From Actinomycetaceae bacterium (lineage in GTDB: Bacteria; Actinomycetota; Actinomycetes; Actinomycetales; Actinomycetaceae), in assembly GCA_030524055.1 (NCBI GenBank), contig JAUNHH010000008.1:51615-115614 (forward strand): a DNA stretch of 64,000 bases, given 5' to 3'. Position numbers and translations under genes: made by a program. Positions 45,124-55,255 of this stretch are shown here, in pieces (position 1 is the stretch's first letter; each line of letters opens with the position of its first letter). The notes beneath the pieces were generated by a model. It saw only the letters and a list, made by a program, of their open reading frames with translations, was not told the origin of the DNA and searched no databases.

Positions 45124-45582
45124 TCAGTAGCGATCTGGTGGTGTGGGAACAGGCTCTCCCAGTGGAGCGACAACTGCTGTCGCGCCATCAATTTCCACAA
45201 CGGCAACGCGGGTCCCTTGGGGTAATTCCATCTCCGTTTCACTCCGGGCGCTCCACACCTGCCCATCAAGAAGAATGCGTCCATCCATTGCGGTGACACG
45301 TTCACGTACCACTGCTTGCATTCCAATGAGGCCTTGAGCATTAGTGCGGATATTTGGCGTATGGCGGGCTAGAAGTTTTTTCCCGACCGGCCGCACAAAT
45401 AGAAGCAAAATAACCGAGACAATGGCGAAAACGAGGACCTGAAGAATGAATGGCCCGTCTAGTAGAGACACAATCGTTGCCGAAACGGCGCCACCAGCGA
45501 ACATAATAAAAATTAGGTCGGCACTGAGGACTTCAATAATGACTAATGCTACTGCGATCAGTAGCCACCAGTAATATTCCAC
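45124..45582 (-). CDS. NfeD-family membrane protein
   Basis: A 152-residue protein with three or four hydrophobic segments (YYWWLLIAVALVIIEVLSAD) and a C-terminal OB-fold region (GLIGMQAVVRERVTAMDGRI) characteristic of NfeD. It is encoded next to the SPFH gene (31-base gap), and together they are thought to organise membrane microdomains. Confidence 0.92.
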   Translation of the reverse strand: MEYYWWLLIAVALVIIEVLSADLIFIMFAGGAVSATIVSLLDGPFILQVLVFAIVSVILLLFVRPVGKKLLARHTPNIRTNAQGLIGMQAVVRERVTAMDGRILLDGQVWSARSETEMELPQGTRVAVVEIDGATAVVAPLGEPVPTPPDRY

Positions 45583-45596
45583 AGCATTCCTCTTTT

Positions 45597-46412
45597 CTAG
45601 TTTGTGCTTGCAGGTTGGGGACGATGAATATCAACCGCGCGCACCCACCAGCGTCCGTCATTACGACCAACGCTTAACGGTAAATCGAATGCGCCTGAAA
45701 GATTCACGCCATTGAGGACCTCGTCAATGGGGCCGCTGGCATGCATCTGTCCTTGGGACAGAATCAGCGCATGGGTAAAAGCGGGTGGGATCTCTTCAAT
45801 TTGGTGGGTCACCAAAATAATCTGGGGAGAATGCGGACCAGCAATGATTTCTGACAACGCCTGGACCAGGACTTCACGGGCACCTAAATCAAGGCCAGCA
45901 GTGGGCTCATCGAGGATTAAAACTTCAGGGTCAGTCATGAGAGACCGTGCTAAAAGCACACGCTGCCGTTCCCCTTCAGAAAGGGTGCCAAAACTGCGCC
46001 GGGCAAGGGCGTCAATACCAAAAGCCTCTAAAAGAGCCGCAGCGCGGTCATCATCGATATCCTCATAACTTTGCCCCCACGCTTCCGCATTACCCCAGGC
46101 GGCTGTACGTACGACGTCCCACACCGGAAGGCTTGGCCGAATTTTCTGGGCCAACGATTGCGATGAGAAACCGATTATTGAACCCATATCGGAGGTATCA
46201 GCCTCAAGCGGATTCAGACCGCACGCGAGGATCTCACCGTGAGTAGGCCTTTCCCTACCAGCAATTGTTCGCACAAGTGTGGTTTTACCCGCGCCATTCG
46301 GCCCCAGAACTACCCAATGCTCGCCAAGATGGGTTGACCATGACACAGAAGAAAGGACGGGCTGTCCTGCTTTCACCACTGTCAGGTCCTGGACCTCAAG
46401 AACGCTCCTCAT
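45597..46412 (-). CDS. ABC transporter ATP-binding protein, no partner permease
   Basis: A 271-residue ATPase from ATG 46412 (MRSVLEVQDLTV). Walker A is GPNGAGKTTLV, signature LSEGERQRVLLARS, Walker B VLILDEPTAGLD and the switch histidine is in LVTHQIEEIP. The HLGEHWVVLGPNG lead-in resembles ModF-like cytosolic ATPases. The frame is open back to a GTG at 46493 inside the glgA stop. No permease or binding protein is next to it, so it may work as a translation- or repair-type soluble ABC factor; substrate unknown. Confidence 0.85.
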   Translation of the reverse strand: MRSVLEVQDLTVVKAGQPVLSSVSWSTHLGEHWVVLGPNGAGKTTLVRTIAGRERPTHGEILACGLNPLEADTSDMGSIIGFSSQSLAQKIRPSLPVWDVVRTAAWGNAEAWGQSYEDIDDDRAAALLEAFGIDALARRSFGTLSEGERQRVLLARSLMTDPEVLILDEPTAGLDLGAREVLVQALSEIIAGPHSPQIILVTHQIEEIPPAFTHALILSQGQMHASGPIDEVLNGVNLSGAFDLPLSVGRNDGRWWVRAVDIHRPQPASTN

Positions 46413-46489
46413 AAGCCCAGGATATCGCCCCCGGAGCCTTTTGGCCCGGGGGCGCCCAGAATTTCTCGAGTGCGAGACATTAATGAGGA

Positions 46490-47713
46490 TCACAGTAGCG
46501 ATTGGTAAAGCTCAGCTGTCTTCACTCCGATTGCTTCCCAGGAGAAATATTCCCTTGCGCGCTCTAGGCCCGCTTGCCCCATACGGGCTGCCAAATCCGG
46601 GTCGGAGAGAACGGCAGTAAGGCGCTGAGCCATATCGGCTTCAAAACGTTGCGGATCCAGCGGCGTACCCGTGCCATCTTGCATTTGCTCAATGGGAATA
46701 AGGAAGCCCGTTTCACCATCAACAATGACATCGGGAATGCCACCTGTGGCTGTTCCAACAACAGGCAAACCTAAAGCCATAGCTTCGAGATTCACAATGC
46801 CAAGAGGCTCATACACAGATGGGGTAATAAAAACGTGAGCGGCATTAAGAATGCATGCTAATTCTGGTTGAGGCAGCATCTGCGTAATTAAAATAACGCC
46901 ATTGCGTTCTGCTGCTAATTGCGCGACAAGACCATCAACTTCAGCAGCAATTTCAGGGGTGTCAGGAGCGCCAGCACAGAGAACAATCTGGACATCTTGG
47001 GGAAGTTGTCGGGCCGCACGAAGGAAATGTGGCAATCCTTTTTGTCGGGTAATACGTCCAACAAAAACAACGGTGGGGCGGCTCGGATCAATACCGTGCT
47101 CTTTGAGAACCCGTTCTTGTAATGCGGCGCCCTCATCACCTTCGGGAGCCTTCCACTTATTCAGATCAATACCATTGTGAATCACGTGGACTTTGAGTGG
47201 ATCTACTGCTGGATAACAGCGAAGAATATCGTCACGCATACCGTTAGAGACCGCAATAATCGCAGCCGCGCCCTCGTAGGCACTGCGTTCGATCCACGAA
47301 CTTAAACGATATCCGCCACCGAGCTGTTCTGCTTTCCACGGGCGCAAAGGTTCCAGAGAGTGTGCAGAAATCACATGGGGAACTTCGTGGAGCAGGGAGG
47401 ACACATGTCCCGCGAAATTGGCGTACCACGTATGGGAATGGACGAGGTCAGTGCCAGCCGTGGCATTCACAATGGATAGATCAACGCCCATCGTTTGGAG
47501 AGCAGCATTAGCGCCATCCAATTCAGCAATCGGATTGTGTCCGTGGACTCCCGGGTCGCCACCTTCTGTACCGGCCGGGCGAGGGCCATCGAAACATTGG
47601 ACGCGAACATCATCAATCAGGGGGCGCAAAACCTTGGCAAGTTCAGCAACGTGCACCCCAGCACCACCATAAACATGAGGCGGGTACTCGCGGGTTAGTA
47701 AGTCAATGCGCAT
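46490..47713 (-). CDS. glgA: Glycogen synthase, GT4 type
   Basis: A glycosyltransferase of 407 residues, family GT4 as in actinobacteria. MRIDLLTREYPPHVYGGAGV (residues 1-20) is the family start. PTVVFVGRITRQKGLPHFL (about 198) and the EPLGIVNLEAMALGLPVVG signature (about 310, with the catalytic Glu pair) are clear. AAGGA five bases before the ATG supports the start. It is divergent from glgC, with a 16-bp palindrome between. A near-repeat (ACGAGGGCGCGG) lies near 47264. Confidence 0.94.
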   Translation of the reverse strand: MRIDLLTREYPPHVYGGAGVHVAELAKVLRPLIDDVRVQCFDGPRPAGTEGGDPGVHGHNPIAELDGANAALQTMGVDLSIVNATAGTDLVHSHTWYANFAGHVSSLLHEVPHVISAHSLEPLRPWKAEQLGGGYRLSSWIERSAYEGAAAIIAVSNGMRDDILRCYPAVDPLKVHVIHNGIDLNKWKAPEGDEGAALQERVLKEHGIDPSRPTVVFVGRITRQKGLPHFLRAARQLPQDVQIVLCAGAPDTPEIAAEVDGLVAQLAAERNGVILITQMLPQPELACILNAAHVFITPSVYEPLGIVNLEAMALGLPVVGTATGGIPDVIVDGETGFLIPIEQMQDGTGTPLDPQRFEADMAQRLTAVLSDPDLAARMGQAGLERAREYFSWEAIGVKTAELYQSLL

Positions 47714-47786
47714 GATGGTCCTTCCCTGGTAAACAGCGGTAGTCACAGCCTATAGCGACAAGGCACCCGTGGCTGAACTTTGGCGA

Positions 47787-47802
47787 GAAAAATCGATTTT
47801 TC
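47787..47802. promoter_or_regulatory. Perfect 16-bp palindrome between glgA and glgC
   Basis: GAAAAATCGATTTTTC is its own reverse complement. It lies 73 bases before the glgA start and 79 bases before the glgC start, a suitable place for one regulator to act on both genes. No nearby gene encodes an obvious regulator. Confidence 0.55.
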
Positions 47803-47881
47803 CCTTACCTCATAGATAGTGGTGCCCAACACGTGTGTCCATTCCTTCCCTTAGGAGCCGAATCTCACATAGGCTGGCCCT

Positions 47882-49120
47882 ATGGCGAAGAAAAATGTAC
47901 TCGCAATTGTCCTGGCTGGCGGTGAGGGCAAACGCCTCATGCCCCTGACCGAGGATCGCGCAAAACCTGCTGTTCCCTTCGGTGGACACTACCGACTGAT
48001 CGATTTCGCATTATCCAATATCGTCAACTCTGGATATATGCGCGTGGTCGTCTTGACCCAATACAAGTCCCATTCATTGGACCGTCATGTCACCAAGACC
48101 TGGTACATGTCCCCACTGTTGGGCAACTTTATTGCCCCAGTGCCGGCTCAGCAGCGTCGCGGTCCGCACTGGTATTTAGGCAGTGCAGACGCGATTTACC
48201 AATCGCTGAATATTGTTGACGATGAAACCCCCGATTACATTGTCATTATCGGTGCAGACAATATTTATCGGATGGATTTCTCCCAGATGGTCGATCACCA
48301 TATTGCCTCTGGCCTTCCCTGCACCGTTGCCGGTATTCGACAGCCCATTGAATTGGCTCCCGCTCTGGGTGTTATTGATGCCAAAGACGGCGTCATTAAG
48401 GAATTCCTGGAGAAGCCAGCTCACACTGAAGGTTTAGCGGATGATCCCACTCAGGTTCTGGCCTCAATGGGCAATTATGTTTTCACTACAGCCGACCTTG
48501 TGGCCGCATTGCGTGAAGACGCTGCAAATGAAAATTCCAAACACGATATGGGCGGCAATATCGTCCCCTATTTCGTTGAACGTGGCGGGGCCGGAGTCTA
48601 CGACTTTAAAGACAATGAGATTCCCGGTTCCACCGAGCGCGATCGCGATTACTGGCGGGATGTGGGTACTTTGGACGCCTATTATGAGGCCAATATGGAC
48701 CTCATTAGCGTTCACCCTGTCTTTAACCTGTATAACCAGCAGTGGCCAACAATGACCCAATTGGAAGGTTCTCTCCCACCGGCAAAGTTTGTCTATGGTG
48801 AAGAACATTCCCGTATGGGTCACGCAGTGGACTCATTTGTTTCACCTGGCGCCATTATTTCTGGCGGTGAAGTCTTTAACTCCATTGTGTCCCCCTGGGT
48901 TTATATCCATTCCTGGGCACAAGTGCAAGATTCTGTGCTCATGCACGGAGCGCGAGTGGGACGCAATGCCACCGTTTCCAAAGCCATTTTGGATAAGGGT
49001 GTTCTTGTCGAAGAAGGCGCTGTTGTTGGCGTCGATTTAGAACACGATCTGGCGCGTGGTTATACCGTCACAGAATCAGGGATCACTATTGTTCGCAAGA
49101 ATACGGTGATTTCTAAGTGA
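47882..49120 (+). CDS. glgC: Glucose-1-phosphate adenylyltransferase
   Basis: Makes ADP-glucose for glycogen. The 412 residues start with [20 protein letters not shown] (residues 5-24), then [19 protein letters not shown] (28-46). [21 protein letters not shown] and a C-terminal left-handed helix region ([20 protein letters not shown]) complete the enzyme. The ATG at 47882 sits in ...CCCTATGGCG. Its stop overlaps the serB GTG (GTGA). Confidence 0.96.
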   Translation: MAKKNVLAIVLAGGEGKRLMPLTEDRAKPAVPFGGHYRLIDFALSNIVNSGYMRVVVLTQYKSHSLDRHVTKTWYMSPLLGNFIAPVPAQQRRGPHWYLGSADAIYQSLNIVDDETPDYIVIIGADNIYRMDFSQMVDHHIASGLPCTVAGIRQPIELAPALGVIDAKDGVIKEFLEKPAHTEGLADDPTQVLASMGNYVFTTADLVAALREDAANENSKHDMGGNIVPYFVERGGAGVYDFKDNEIPGSTERDRDYWRDVGTLDAYYEANMDLISVHPVFNLYNQQWPTMTQLEGSLPPAKFVYGEEHSRMGHAVDSFVSPGAIISGGEVFNSIVSPWVYIHSWAQVQDSVLMHGARVGRNATVSKAILDKGVLVEEGAVVGVDLEHDLARGYTVTESGITIVRKNTVISK

Positions 49121-49998
49121 GCGACTCACGAGTCGTTGTTCTCGCTCCACGTGTGGACGATATCGGTATCCCCGATCACCCAGGATGGGCCTGCCGCCAC
49201 GTCAGTGGCAGGTCCATCCCCGGGGAAAACCAGTGGTCCGCCCTCGTTTATGAATCAATGAACGAGGGCGGGGCCCCGCCCGCACTACCGGATGACCTTC
49301 TTAACCACCTCCGCGAATACCTCCCTGAAAAAGGCAGCGTCTTCGCTGTGCCACCAGCTTTTTTTGCTGCTCCTCCCCCACTGGTCATTACTGACGTTGA
49401 TTCCACCTTGATTAGCCAGGAAGTCATTGAGGAGTTGGCCCACCATGCAGGAAGTCGCAACGAAGTTGCTGCTATTACTGCACGAGCAATGAATGGCGAA
49501 CTCGATTTTGCTCAGTCACTCCACGCGCGTGTGGCCACCCTTAAAGGCCTGCCACTCTCTATTTTTGAGCGGGTTGTGGATGCTGTGACGCCAACGGTCG
49601 GGGCACAACTCCTTATTGATGAGATTCATCGCCACGGCGGCCATTTTGGTGTGGTTTCCGGCGGATTTGAGGAGGTTGTTGGCCCGCTATGCCAGCGCAT
49701 GGGCATCGATCACTATGTGGCCAACCGTTTAGAAGTCAGCAATGGAGAACTTACTGGGCGCGTTCTTGGTGATGTGGTAACCGCTGAAACCAAAGTGGAA
49801 AAGGTTCATGAGTGGGCTGGCCTGCATGGCACCGACGCTGCTCATGTCTTAGCCATTGGGGATGGCGCCAATGATGTGCCAATGTTGAAGACCGCTGGAT
49901 TGGGTGTGGCCTTCTGCGCCAAACCTGCTGTCCGCGAAGATATTAGTGCGCATCTCAATATTGCTCGCCTTGATGCCGTGCGGGCATGTTGGGCCTAG
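49117..49998 (+). CDS. serB: Phosphoserine phosphatase SerB
   Basis: A HAD phosphatase of 293 residues in the last step of serine synthesis. [19 protein letters not shown] (about 90-108, with the nucleophilic Asp) and [19 protein letters not shown] (about 248) are the HAD motifs. GTG start overlaps the glgC stop. The N-terminal 45 codons hold an inverted pair of the repeat (49238-49273), read as [14 protein letters not shown]. The C-terminal stop overlaps that of the convergent NUDIX gene: both end on the CTAG at 49995-49998. Confidence 0.94.
   Translation: MSDSRVVVLAPRVDDIGIPDHPGWACRHVSGRSIPGENQWSALVYESMNEGGAPPALPDDLLNHLREYLPEKGSVFAVPPAFFAAPPPLVITDVDSTLISQEVIEELAHHAGSRNEVAAITARAMNGELDFAQSLHARVATLKGLPLSIFERVVDAVTPTVGAQLLIDEIHRHGGHFGVVSGGFEEVVGPLCQRMGIDHYVANRLEVSNGELTGRVLGDVVTAETKVEKVHEWAGLHGTDAAHVLAIGDGANDVPMLKTAGLGVAFCAKPAVREDISAHLNIARLDAVRACWA
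49238..49273. repeat. Inverted pair of ACGAGGGCGGGG-type repeats inside serB
   Basis: CCGCCCTCGTT (49238-49248) and AACGAGGGCGG (49261-49271) form an 11-bp perfect stem with a 12-base loop; the right arm is an exact element at 49262-49273. The hairpin is translated, which is unusual for a terminator-like structure. The left arm and loop share 19 bases with lacI at 61825. Confidence 0.85.
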
Positions 49999-50543
49999 GC
50001 TTTGCGCTCAGCTATCTGGTGGAGGACACCATCCCACCCTGTGAGCCATTGACGGGCAAGAGTTGATAAGCCGCGTGGATACACTTCCGCGCGGCTTTCT
50101 TCTGCCGCTAAATCCTCTATATCCCACCAGCGATGTTCGTCAATGACATCACGCTCTAAATCCGTCCACCCGTCATCACTGGTATTCGGGGCGACACTAG
50201 AAAGATGGAGGAGGAAAAACCATTCGTCTTGGCGCGCGGTGACGGAGAGGAAATCAAATTCCGCGCTGCGATACAGGACTGGACCGATCAGATCCTCCGG
50301 ATTAGCTGATAGGCCTGTTTCTTCTGCTAGTTCACGCAGTGCCCCAATTTTCGGGTCTTCATCTGGCCCTAAGCCACCCCCAATGGTGAACCACCAGGAG
50401 CGCTCAGGCTGGTCCCGATCGTGGCCCCTGGCCAGGAGGATCCGGCCTCGTGAGTCAAAAACAACGATACGAGCAGCCTGACGATGCGGAAAACCCTCAT
50501 CGTCAAAGGGCCACTCCGGCCCAAGAGAACTAAAAGTCGTCAT
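49995..50543 (-). CDS. NUDIX hydrolase
   Basis: A 182-residue protein. The Nudix box is complete, GGLGPDEDPKIGALRELAEE followed by TGL (about 65-85). Substrate unknown: ADP-ribose or nucleotide sugars are usual. Its ATG overlaps the PrsW stop (TGATG). Confidence 0.9.
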   Translation of the reverse strand: MTTFSSLGPEWPFDDEGFPHRQAARIVVFDSRGRILLARGHDRDQPERSWWFTIGGGLGPDEDPKIGALRELAEETGLSANPEDLIGPVLYRSAEFDFLSVTARQDEWFFLLHLSSVAPNTSDDGWTDLERDVIDEHRWWDIEDLAAEESRAEVYPRGLSTLARQWLTGWDGVLHQIAERKA

Positions 50544-52510
50544 CAGATGCTTATGCCGTGGGCGCTGAGGAAGGTATTGCGTGCTGTTGAGATCTCAGCA
50601 AGAAGATCCCGGTCATAATCAATGCGTTTTTGGTCTGGACCTGTACGAGCCATCAATTGCTGGTCGAGCCCCAAAATGCACACCGACCGCAGGAATTTCT
50701 TCATTGCCTTCTTCGCATGAGGGCCGCCACGCCTGGCCCACTGCATAGCGCGCGAACGTGAAGGTCCATGGGTGGCCATAGTGACCTCAGAGGGAAGCAT
50801 CCACCCTGTCGCCACATAGGGCTGAAGGCCCTGGGCAATTTCTTTGGCTTCTCTTGATGAGGCAACAAAAAGCAGAACCAGCCAGGCAATAAAGAGCGGG
50901 AACATCACAAAGGCGTAAACGCTGTAGAAAACTCCCTGCCCAAATAATGCCGAAAAATTCCACAGTCCATGAAGAGTCATTGCGGCAAATAAACCAATGA
51001 GCCCCATCCAGGTCCAGGAATGGCGACGTCTCATTCGCGTGACAGACCACGCAATAGCAAGTCCTGTTAATGAGGTGGCCATTGGGTGGAGGAAAGGCGA
51101 CATTACTCCCCGCAAAAAGACAATGTGGAGAAGATACCCAAATTCGCCGCCCTGCTCAAAACCACGCGCGAAATAGAGGATATTCTCGACAAAGGCAAAG
51201 CCTGCTCCAACTAAACCTCCGTGGACGACTCCATCTAATGCGGATTGCAGATGGTGCCGGCGGGCAAGAACAATAAAGGCAACACATGCGCCCTTAAAAG
51301 TCTCTTCGACAACGGGAGCGACAACGGCGGTACCAAAACCCTGCGCGATATCTTCACTTCCCGTTACATAATAGGCAATAGTGCTCCCTGCTCCATTGAA
51401 AAACAGCGATACGGCGGTAGCAATACCCGCACCCCATCCCAAGGAAAGAAGACGGGATTTCCAACTCTCCCCCTCCCAACGATCAATAAGATGAAGGGTG
51501 TAGATAATTGCCAAAAGGGAGGGAATAGCAAAAAGGGTAACAAAGGTGGTTAACCCAAAACCCCAGCGAGTAAAATACATCCCAAAAAGGGCCATAATCC
51601 CCAAAAGCGAAAGCCCAGCAACAATGGACTCAACAATAGGGAAAGCCTTTTTCACAATAGGTGGCGCCCATAAGGGAGTCGCATATTGCTGGGGCGGAGG
51701 AACAACATTTACACCCGCCAGCGTTTCAGCGGATTGCACCTGGGGTAAGGCGTAGGTGGTGGGCTCCGAAAAACCATCCTCCTCGTCGGGCAGGTGGTGG
51801 TACCACGGTTCGGTGGAGGCCGGTGTTTGGGTGCCGTGGGTGGAGGCAGCAGGAGGTGCTGAAAAGTCGCCATGCTGGGGCGCTGCAGGGCGTTGCGGTT
51901 GGGCTGATTGCGGGAACTGGCCTGGGGGCGAGGAGGTGAAATCCTCCTGCGGCGTATACGACTGTTGCGGTGTCGGAAGCGATGGCTGCGGATAGTGCCC
52001 GGGTTGTGGCCCAGCAGGCATGCCCTGGGAATTCGGTGGCGCAGGTTGCCCATAGGTGGTCTGCGGTGGAACCTGCATGGGCGCCAAGGAATCCTGTTGT
52101 CCAGGCACGTCGAAGCCAGAGGGTGGCTGGGTGGGTGCAGGCGGCTGGTACCCCTGCGACGGATACAGCGGTGCCTGGACGGGGGCGGAAGGCTGCTGTG
52201 TGGGAGGTTGGTAGCTCTGCGGCTGATATGTAGCAGCCTGGCTCGGCGGAGCAAAAACGTCCCCAAATCCCTGCGGAGTTGGTTGTGCTGATTGAGGCGG
52301 TACAGGGGTGGGTCCAGGTGGGTCGTCGTGAGGCGCGGAGTCAGCAGGGTCGCCGTAGAGCCCGATAGTGCCATAGGTCGGAGGGACAGCAGGCACATGC
52401 CCACTGCACTGCTGCCCACTTGCGTAGTTTTGACCATAGTCGCCACTTGGTGTTGACCCACCAAGATCTGGACTGCGCCCATAGTCATCGGGGCTAGGCG
52501 ACTGGGTCAT
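50543..52510 (-). CDS. PrsW-family membrane metalloprotease with long proline/glutamine-rich N-terminus
   Basis: 655 residues from ATG 52510 (AAGGAG six bases before). Residues 1-240 are low-complexity P, Q, S and G with repeated QP, YQP and QPP units. The C-terminal half has about eight membrane segments with PrsW signatures: VVEETFKGACVAF (EExxK, about 410), GAGFAFVENILYF (the FxxxEN motif) and LHGLWNF. PrsW-type proteases cut anti-sigma factors in some bacteria. The disordered N-terminal tail is an unusual extension and may bind partners. It precedes the NUDIX gene. Confidence 0.9.
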   Translation of the reverse strand: MTQSPSPDDYGRSPDLGGSTPSGDYGQNYASGQQCSGHVPAVPPTYGTIGLYGDPADSAPHDDPPGPTPVPPQSAQPTPQGFGDVFAPPSQAATYQPQSYQPPTQQPSAPVQAPLYPSQGYQPPAPTQPPSGFDVPGQQDSLAPMQVPPQTTYGQPAPPNSQGMPAGPQPGHYPQPSLPTPQQSYTPQEDFTSSPPGQFPQSAQPQRPAAPQHGDFSAPPAASTHGTQTPASTEPWYHHLPDEEDGFSEPTTYALPQVQSAETLAGVNVVPPPQQYATPLWAPPIVKKAFPIVESIVAGLSLLGIMALFGMYFTRWGFGLTTFVTLFAIPSLLAIIYTLHLIDRWEGESWKSRLLSLGWGAGIATAVSLFFNGAGSTIAYYVTGSEDIAQGFGTAVVAPVVEETFKGACVAFIVLARRHHLQSALDGVVHGGLVGAGFAFVENILYFARGFEQGGEFGYLLHIVFLRGVMSPFLHPMATSLTGLAIAWSVTRMRRRHSWTWMGLIGLFAAMTLHGLWNFSALFGQGVFYSVYAFVMFPLFIAWLVLLFVASSREAKEIAQGLQPYVATGWMLPSEVTMATHGPSRSRAMQWARRGGPHAKKAMKKFLRSVCILGLDQQLMARTGPDQKRIDYDRDLLAEISTARNTFLSAHGISI

Positions 52511-52559
52511 TGGGGTCTCCTTGATAGGCACCTGCTGATGGGAATCCCTGGGTAAGGAA

Positions 52560-53123
52560 TCATTGACGAGGGCGGGGCCATGCTTGAGCTAAACGCGCCC
52601 GTCCGTCGGAGAGTAGCTCAGGTACGGCTTTTGTGCGCGCGATAATTGGAAGGAAGTTCGCGTCTCCCTCCCAACGGGGAACAATATGTTGGTGAAGGTG
52701 CGCAGCAATTCCTGCTCCCGCGACGCTGCCCTGATTCATCCCAAGATTAAAGCCATGAGGAGTGGAAACAGAACGCAAAACAGTCATTGCCATAGCGGTC
52801 AATTCCCCAAATTCGACCCGTTCGGCTTGCGTCAGATCCGTGTAGTCACTCACATGACGATAGGAGCATACTAAAAGGTGACCCGGATTATAGGGATATA
52901 AATTCATCACAACAAAACAGGTGTCGCCCCGATAGACAATAAGTCCGTCCTCGTCACTGCGTGTGGGAGAAATACAGAAAGGGCATTCGTTGGAGGACGT
53001 ATCGGCGGGTTTTGACTCCCCTTGGATATACGCCATCCGGTAGGGCGTCCAAAAACGTGAAAAGGCGTCGGGGACTCCCGCTAACGAGCGGGAGTCCTCA
53101 ACTGGCAAATCCCCTGAAGTCAT
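52560..53123 (-). CDS. HIT-family nucleotide-binding protein
   Basis: A 187-residue protein with the histidine triad HLHQHIVPRW (about 140). The WTPYRMAYI and CPFC segments are typical of actinobacterial HIT proteins acting on diadenosine polyphosphates. ATG 53123 has AGGA close before it. It follows thrS by five bases, the usual thrS-HIT neighbourhood. A copy of the repeat spans the last codons (PRPRQ). Confidence 0.9.
   Translation of the reverse strand: MTSGDLPVEDSRSLAGVPDAFSRFWTPYRMAYIQGESKPADTSSNECPFCISPTRSDEDGLIVYRGDTCFVVMNLYPYNPGHLLVCSYRHVSDYTDLTQAERVEFGELTAMAMTVLRSVSTPHGFNLGMNQGSVAGAGIAAHLHQHIVPRWEGDANFLPIIARTKAVPELLSDGRARLAQAWPRPRQ
52566..52577 (+). repeat. Exact ACGAGGGCGGGG copy at the end of the HIT gene
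   Basis: Read as WPRPRQ at the extreme C-terminus, ending three bases before the stop codon. The flank is ATTGACGAGGGCGGGGCC. Confidence 0.8.
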
Positions 53124-53128
53124 CGGTC

Positions 53129-55123
53129 CTACTCGACTGAATCGACAAAATGATCAGTATTCACACGCCCGTCAATGTGGGCAATAATCTTCGCAATGGC
53201 CTCGTCAATAGCAATGCCATTCAATTGCGACCCGTCACGGAAACGGAAAGAGACTGCGCCCGCCTCAACATCGTCCCCGCCAGCAATGAGAGTGAAAGGA
53301 ATCTTTTCCTTTGACGCATTGCGAATCTTCTTACCGAAACGATCGTCGCTGAAATCAACTTCAGCGCGCACACCTTTAGCCTGCAATTTCTGTGCCACAT
53401 CCTGGCAGTAGTCATTAAAGGCTTCGGCCACAGGAACCAGGCGCACCTGAACTGGCGCGAGCCATGCAGGAAATGCTCCCGCATAGTGTTCAGTCAGAAC
53501 GCCAATAAAGCGCTCAATCGAGCCAAATTTTGCTGAGTGAATCATAATCGGCTCTTGGTGTGTACCATCAGGGGCAGTAAATTCCAGGCCAAAACGGTGC
53601 GGCTGATTAAAGTCATATTGGATCGTTGACATTTGCCAGGTACGACCAATGGCGTCTTTTGCTTGAATAGAAATCTTCGGTCCGTAAAATGCCGCGCCAC
53701 CCGGATCAGGAACACAAGTTAAACCGGTTTCTTCGGCGCAGCGCTGAAGGATTTCTGTAGCCTGCTCCCACTGTTCCTCGGTACCGATGAATTTATCTTT
53801 CTTTTTCCCATCTGCATCGCGAGTAGATAATTCCAAATAGAAATCATCTAGGCCGAAATCCCGCAAGAGGGTGAGGACGAAATTCAGCAGATGCTTGACT
53901 TCATCAGCAGCCTGCTCCGGCATGACATAGCTATGAGAATCATCCTGGGTAATAGAGCGAACCCGGGTCAGCCCTTGAAGAACACCTGATTTTTCATTGC
54001 GGTACACCGTGCCGAATTCAAAAAGGCGCAAGGGTAGTTCTCGGTAAGATCGTCCTCGTGAACGGAAAATGAGATTATGCATCGGGCAATTCATTGCTTT
54101 GAGGTAATACAATTGCCCGTCATCATCCATTGGCGGGAACATTCCATCCGCATAATATGGAAGGTGACCCGAGGTGTGGAAAAGCTCCTCTTTTGACATA
54201 TGCGGGGTGCCAACATATTGGAAGCCATTGTCAATATGCGCCTGGCGCACATAATCTTCCATAACCCGCTTTAATATGCCACCCTTTGGGTGGAAAACAG
54301 GCAAACCTGCACCCAATTCTTCGGGGAAAGAAAAGAGATCAAGTTCGACGCCCAGGCGGCGGTGATCGCGCCTCTCAGCCTCTTTAATCCGTTCCTGATA
54401 GGCAACTAAATCTTCTTTAGAAGCCCAGGCGGTACCGTATATACGCTGTAATTGGTCCCCACTTTGATCGCCTTTCCAATAGGCAGCTGAGGACTTTGTT
54501 AAGGCAAAACCATTGCCAATAAGGCGGGTTGAGGGCAGGTGCGGGCCACGGCATAGGTCGGTCCAGGCCACACTCCCATCGCGTCGCACATTGTCATACA
54601 TGGTCAGCCCGCCAGCGCCCACCTCGACGGATGCGCCTTCGGCTCCTGCCCCTTTAGAGGTCACTAACTCCAACTTATAGGGTTGCGCGGCGAGCTCGAC
54701 TTGGGCCTCGGCCTCGGAAATATCGCGACGGCGAAAAGTCTGCCCCTCTTTAATAATGCGCTTCATCCGCTTTTCGATATCGCGCATCACTTCAGGGGTG
54801 ACAGCATCAATATTGCCGAAGTCATAATAGAAGCCATCAGTAATAAAGGGACCAATACCCAGATTCACATCCGGATACATTTCTTGGACGGCTTGGGCCA
54901 TGACATGGGTAGCACTATGGCGCAAAATTTCCAGGCCCGCCTGGGAAGTGATCTCAATAGCTTCAATATCAGCATCAGCGGGAACTTCCCGGGAAAGATC
55001 CCAGGGCTCGCCGTTGACCGTCATGGCAATAACGTCTTTGCGGCCCTCGTATAGGGTTGTACCCGTTGTACCCGCCTCAATGGTGTGTGGCTGATGGTCT
55101 AGGCGGATGTCAATGGGGGACAC
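53129..55123 (-). CDS. thrS: Threonyl-tRNA synthetase
   Basis: A 664-residue class II synthetase with N-terminal TGS/editing domains and the C-terminal catalytic part. Editing: [20 protein letters not shown] and YYDFGN. Zinc site: [11 protein letters not shown]. Motif 2: [20 protein letters not shown] with DDSH. GTG at 55123 has GAGGAG five bases before it. The N-terminal TGS starts at [16 protein letters not shown]. No T-box leader is visible in the 55124-55255 gap. Confidence 0.96.
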   Translation of the reverse strand: MSPIDIRLDHQPHTIEAGTTGTTLYEGRKDVIAMTVNGEPWDLSREVPADADIEAIEITSQAGLEILRHSATHVMAQAVQEMYPDVNLGIGPFITDGFYYDFGNIDAVTPEVMRDIEKRMKRIIKEGQTFRRRDISEAEAQVELAAQPYKLELVTSKGAGAEGASVEVGAGGLTMYDNVRRDGSVAWTDLCRGPHLPSTRLIGNGFALTKSSAAYWKGDQSGDQLQRIYGTAWASKEDLVAYQERIKEAERRDHRRLGVELDLFSFPEELGAGLPVFHPKGGILKRVMEDYVRQAHIDNGFQYVGTPHMSKEELFHTSGHLPYYADGMFPPMDDDGQLYYLKAMNCPMHNLIFRSRGRSYRELPLRLFEFGTVYRNEKSGVLQGLTRVRSITQDDSHSYVMPEQAADEVKHLLNFVLTLLRDFGLDDFYLELSTRDADGKKKDKFIGTEEQWEQATEILQRCAEETGLTCVPDPGGAAFYGPKISIQAKDAIGRTWQMSTIQYDFNQPHRFGLEFTAPDGTHQEPIMIHSAKFGSIERFIGVLTEHYAGAFPAWLAPVQVRLVPVAEAFNDYCQDVAQKLQAKGVRAEVDFSDDRFGKKIRNASKEKIPFTLIAGGDDVEAGAVSFRFRDGSQLNGIAIDEAIAKIIAHIDGRVNTDHFVDSVE

Positions 55124-55178
55124 AAGGGCTCCTCAAAATCGACGAAAGATTAGGACCCCTCCATGCTACCGGTCTGCA

Positions 55179-55207
55179 CCTCATGCGGGGAATCTGCCCG
55201 CATGAGG
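55179..55207 (-). terminator. Terminator of the FemABX-like gene
   Basis: CCTCATGCGGG and CCCGCATGAGG form an 11-bp perfect stem with a 7-base loop, 49 bases past the stop of the FemABX gene. Confidence 0.75.
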
Positions 55208-55255
55208 TTGCCACGTGATTCGCAGCAATGCCAACCGGCGTCTAGCGACCCACCC

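Noticed and set aside
55124..55255. T-box or riboswitch before thrS
   Set aside because: The only strong structure is a hairpin which fits the terminator of the upstream gene. The conserved T-box bases are not present.
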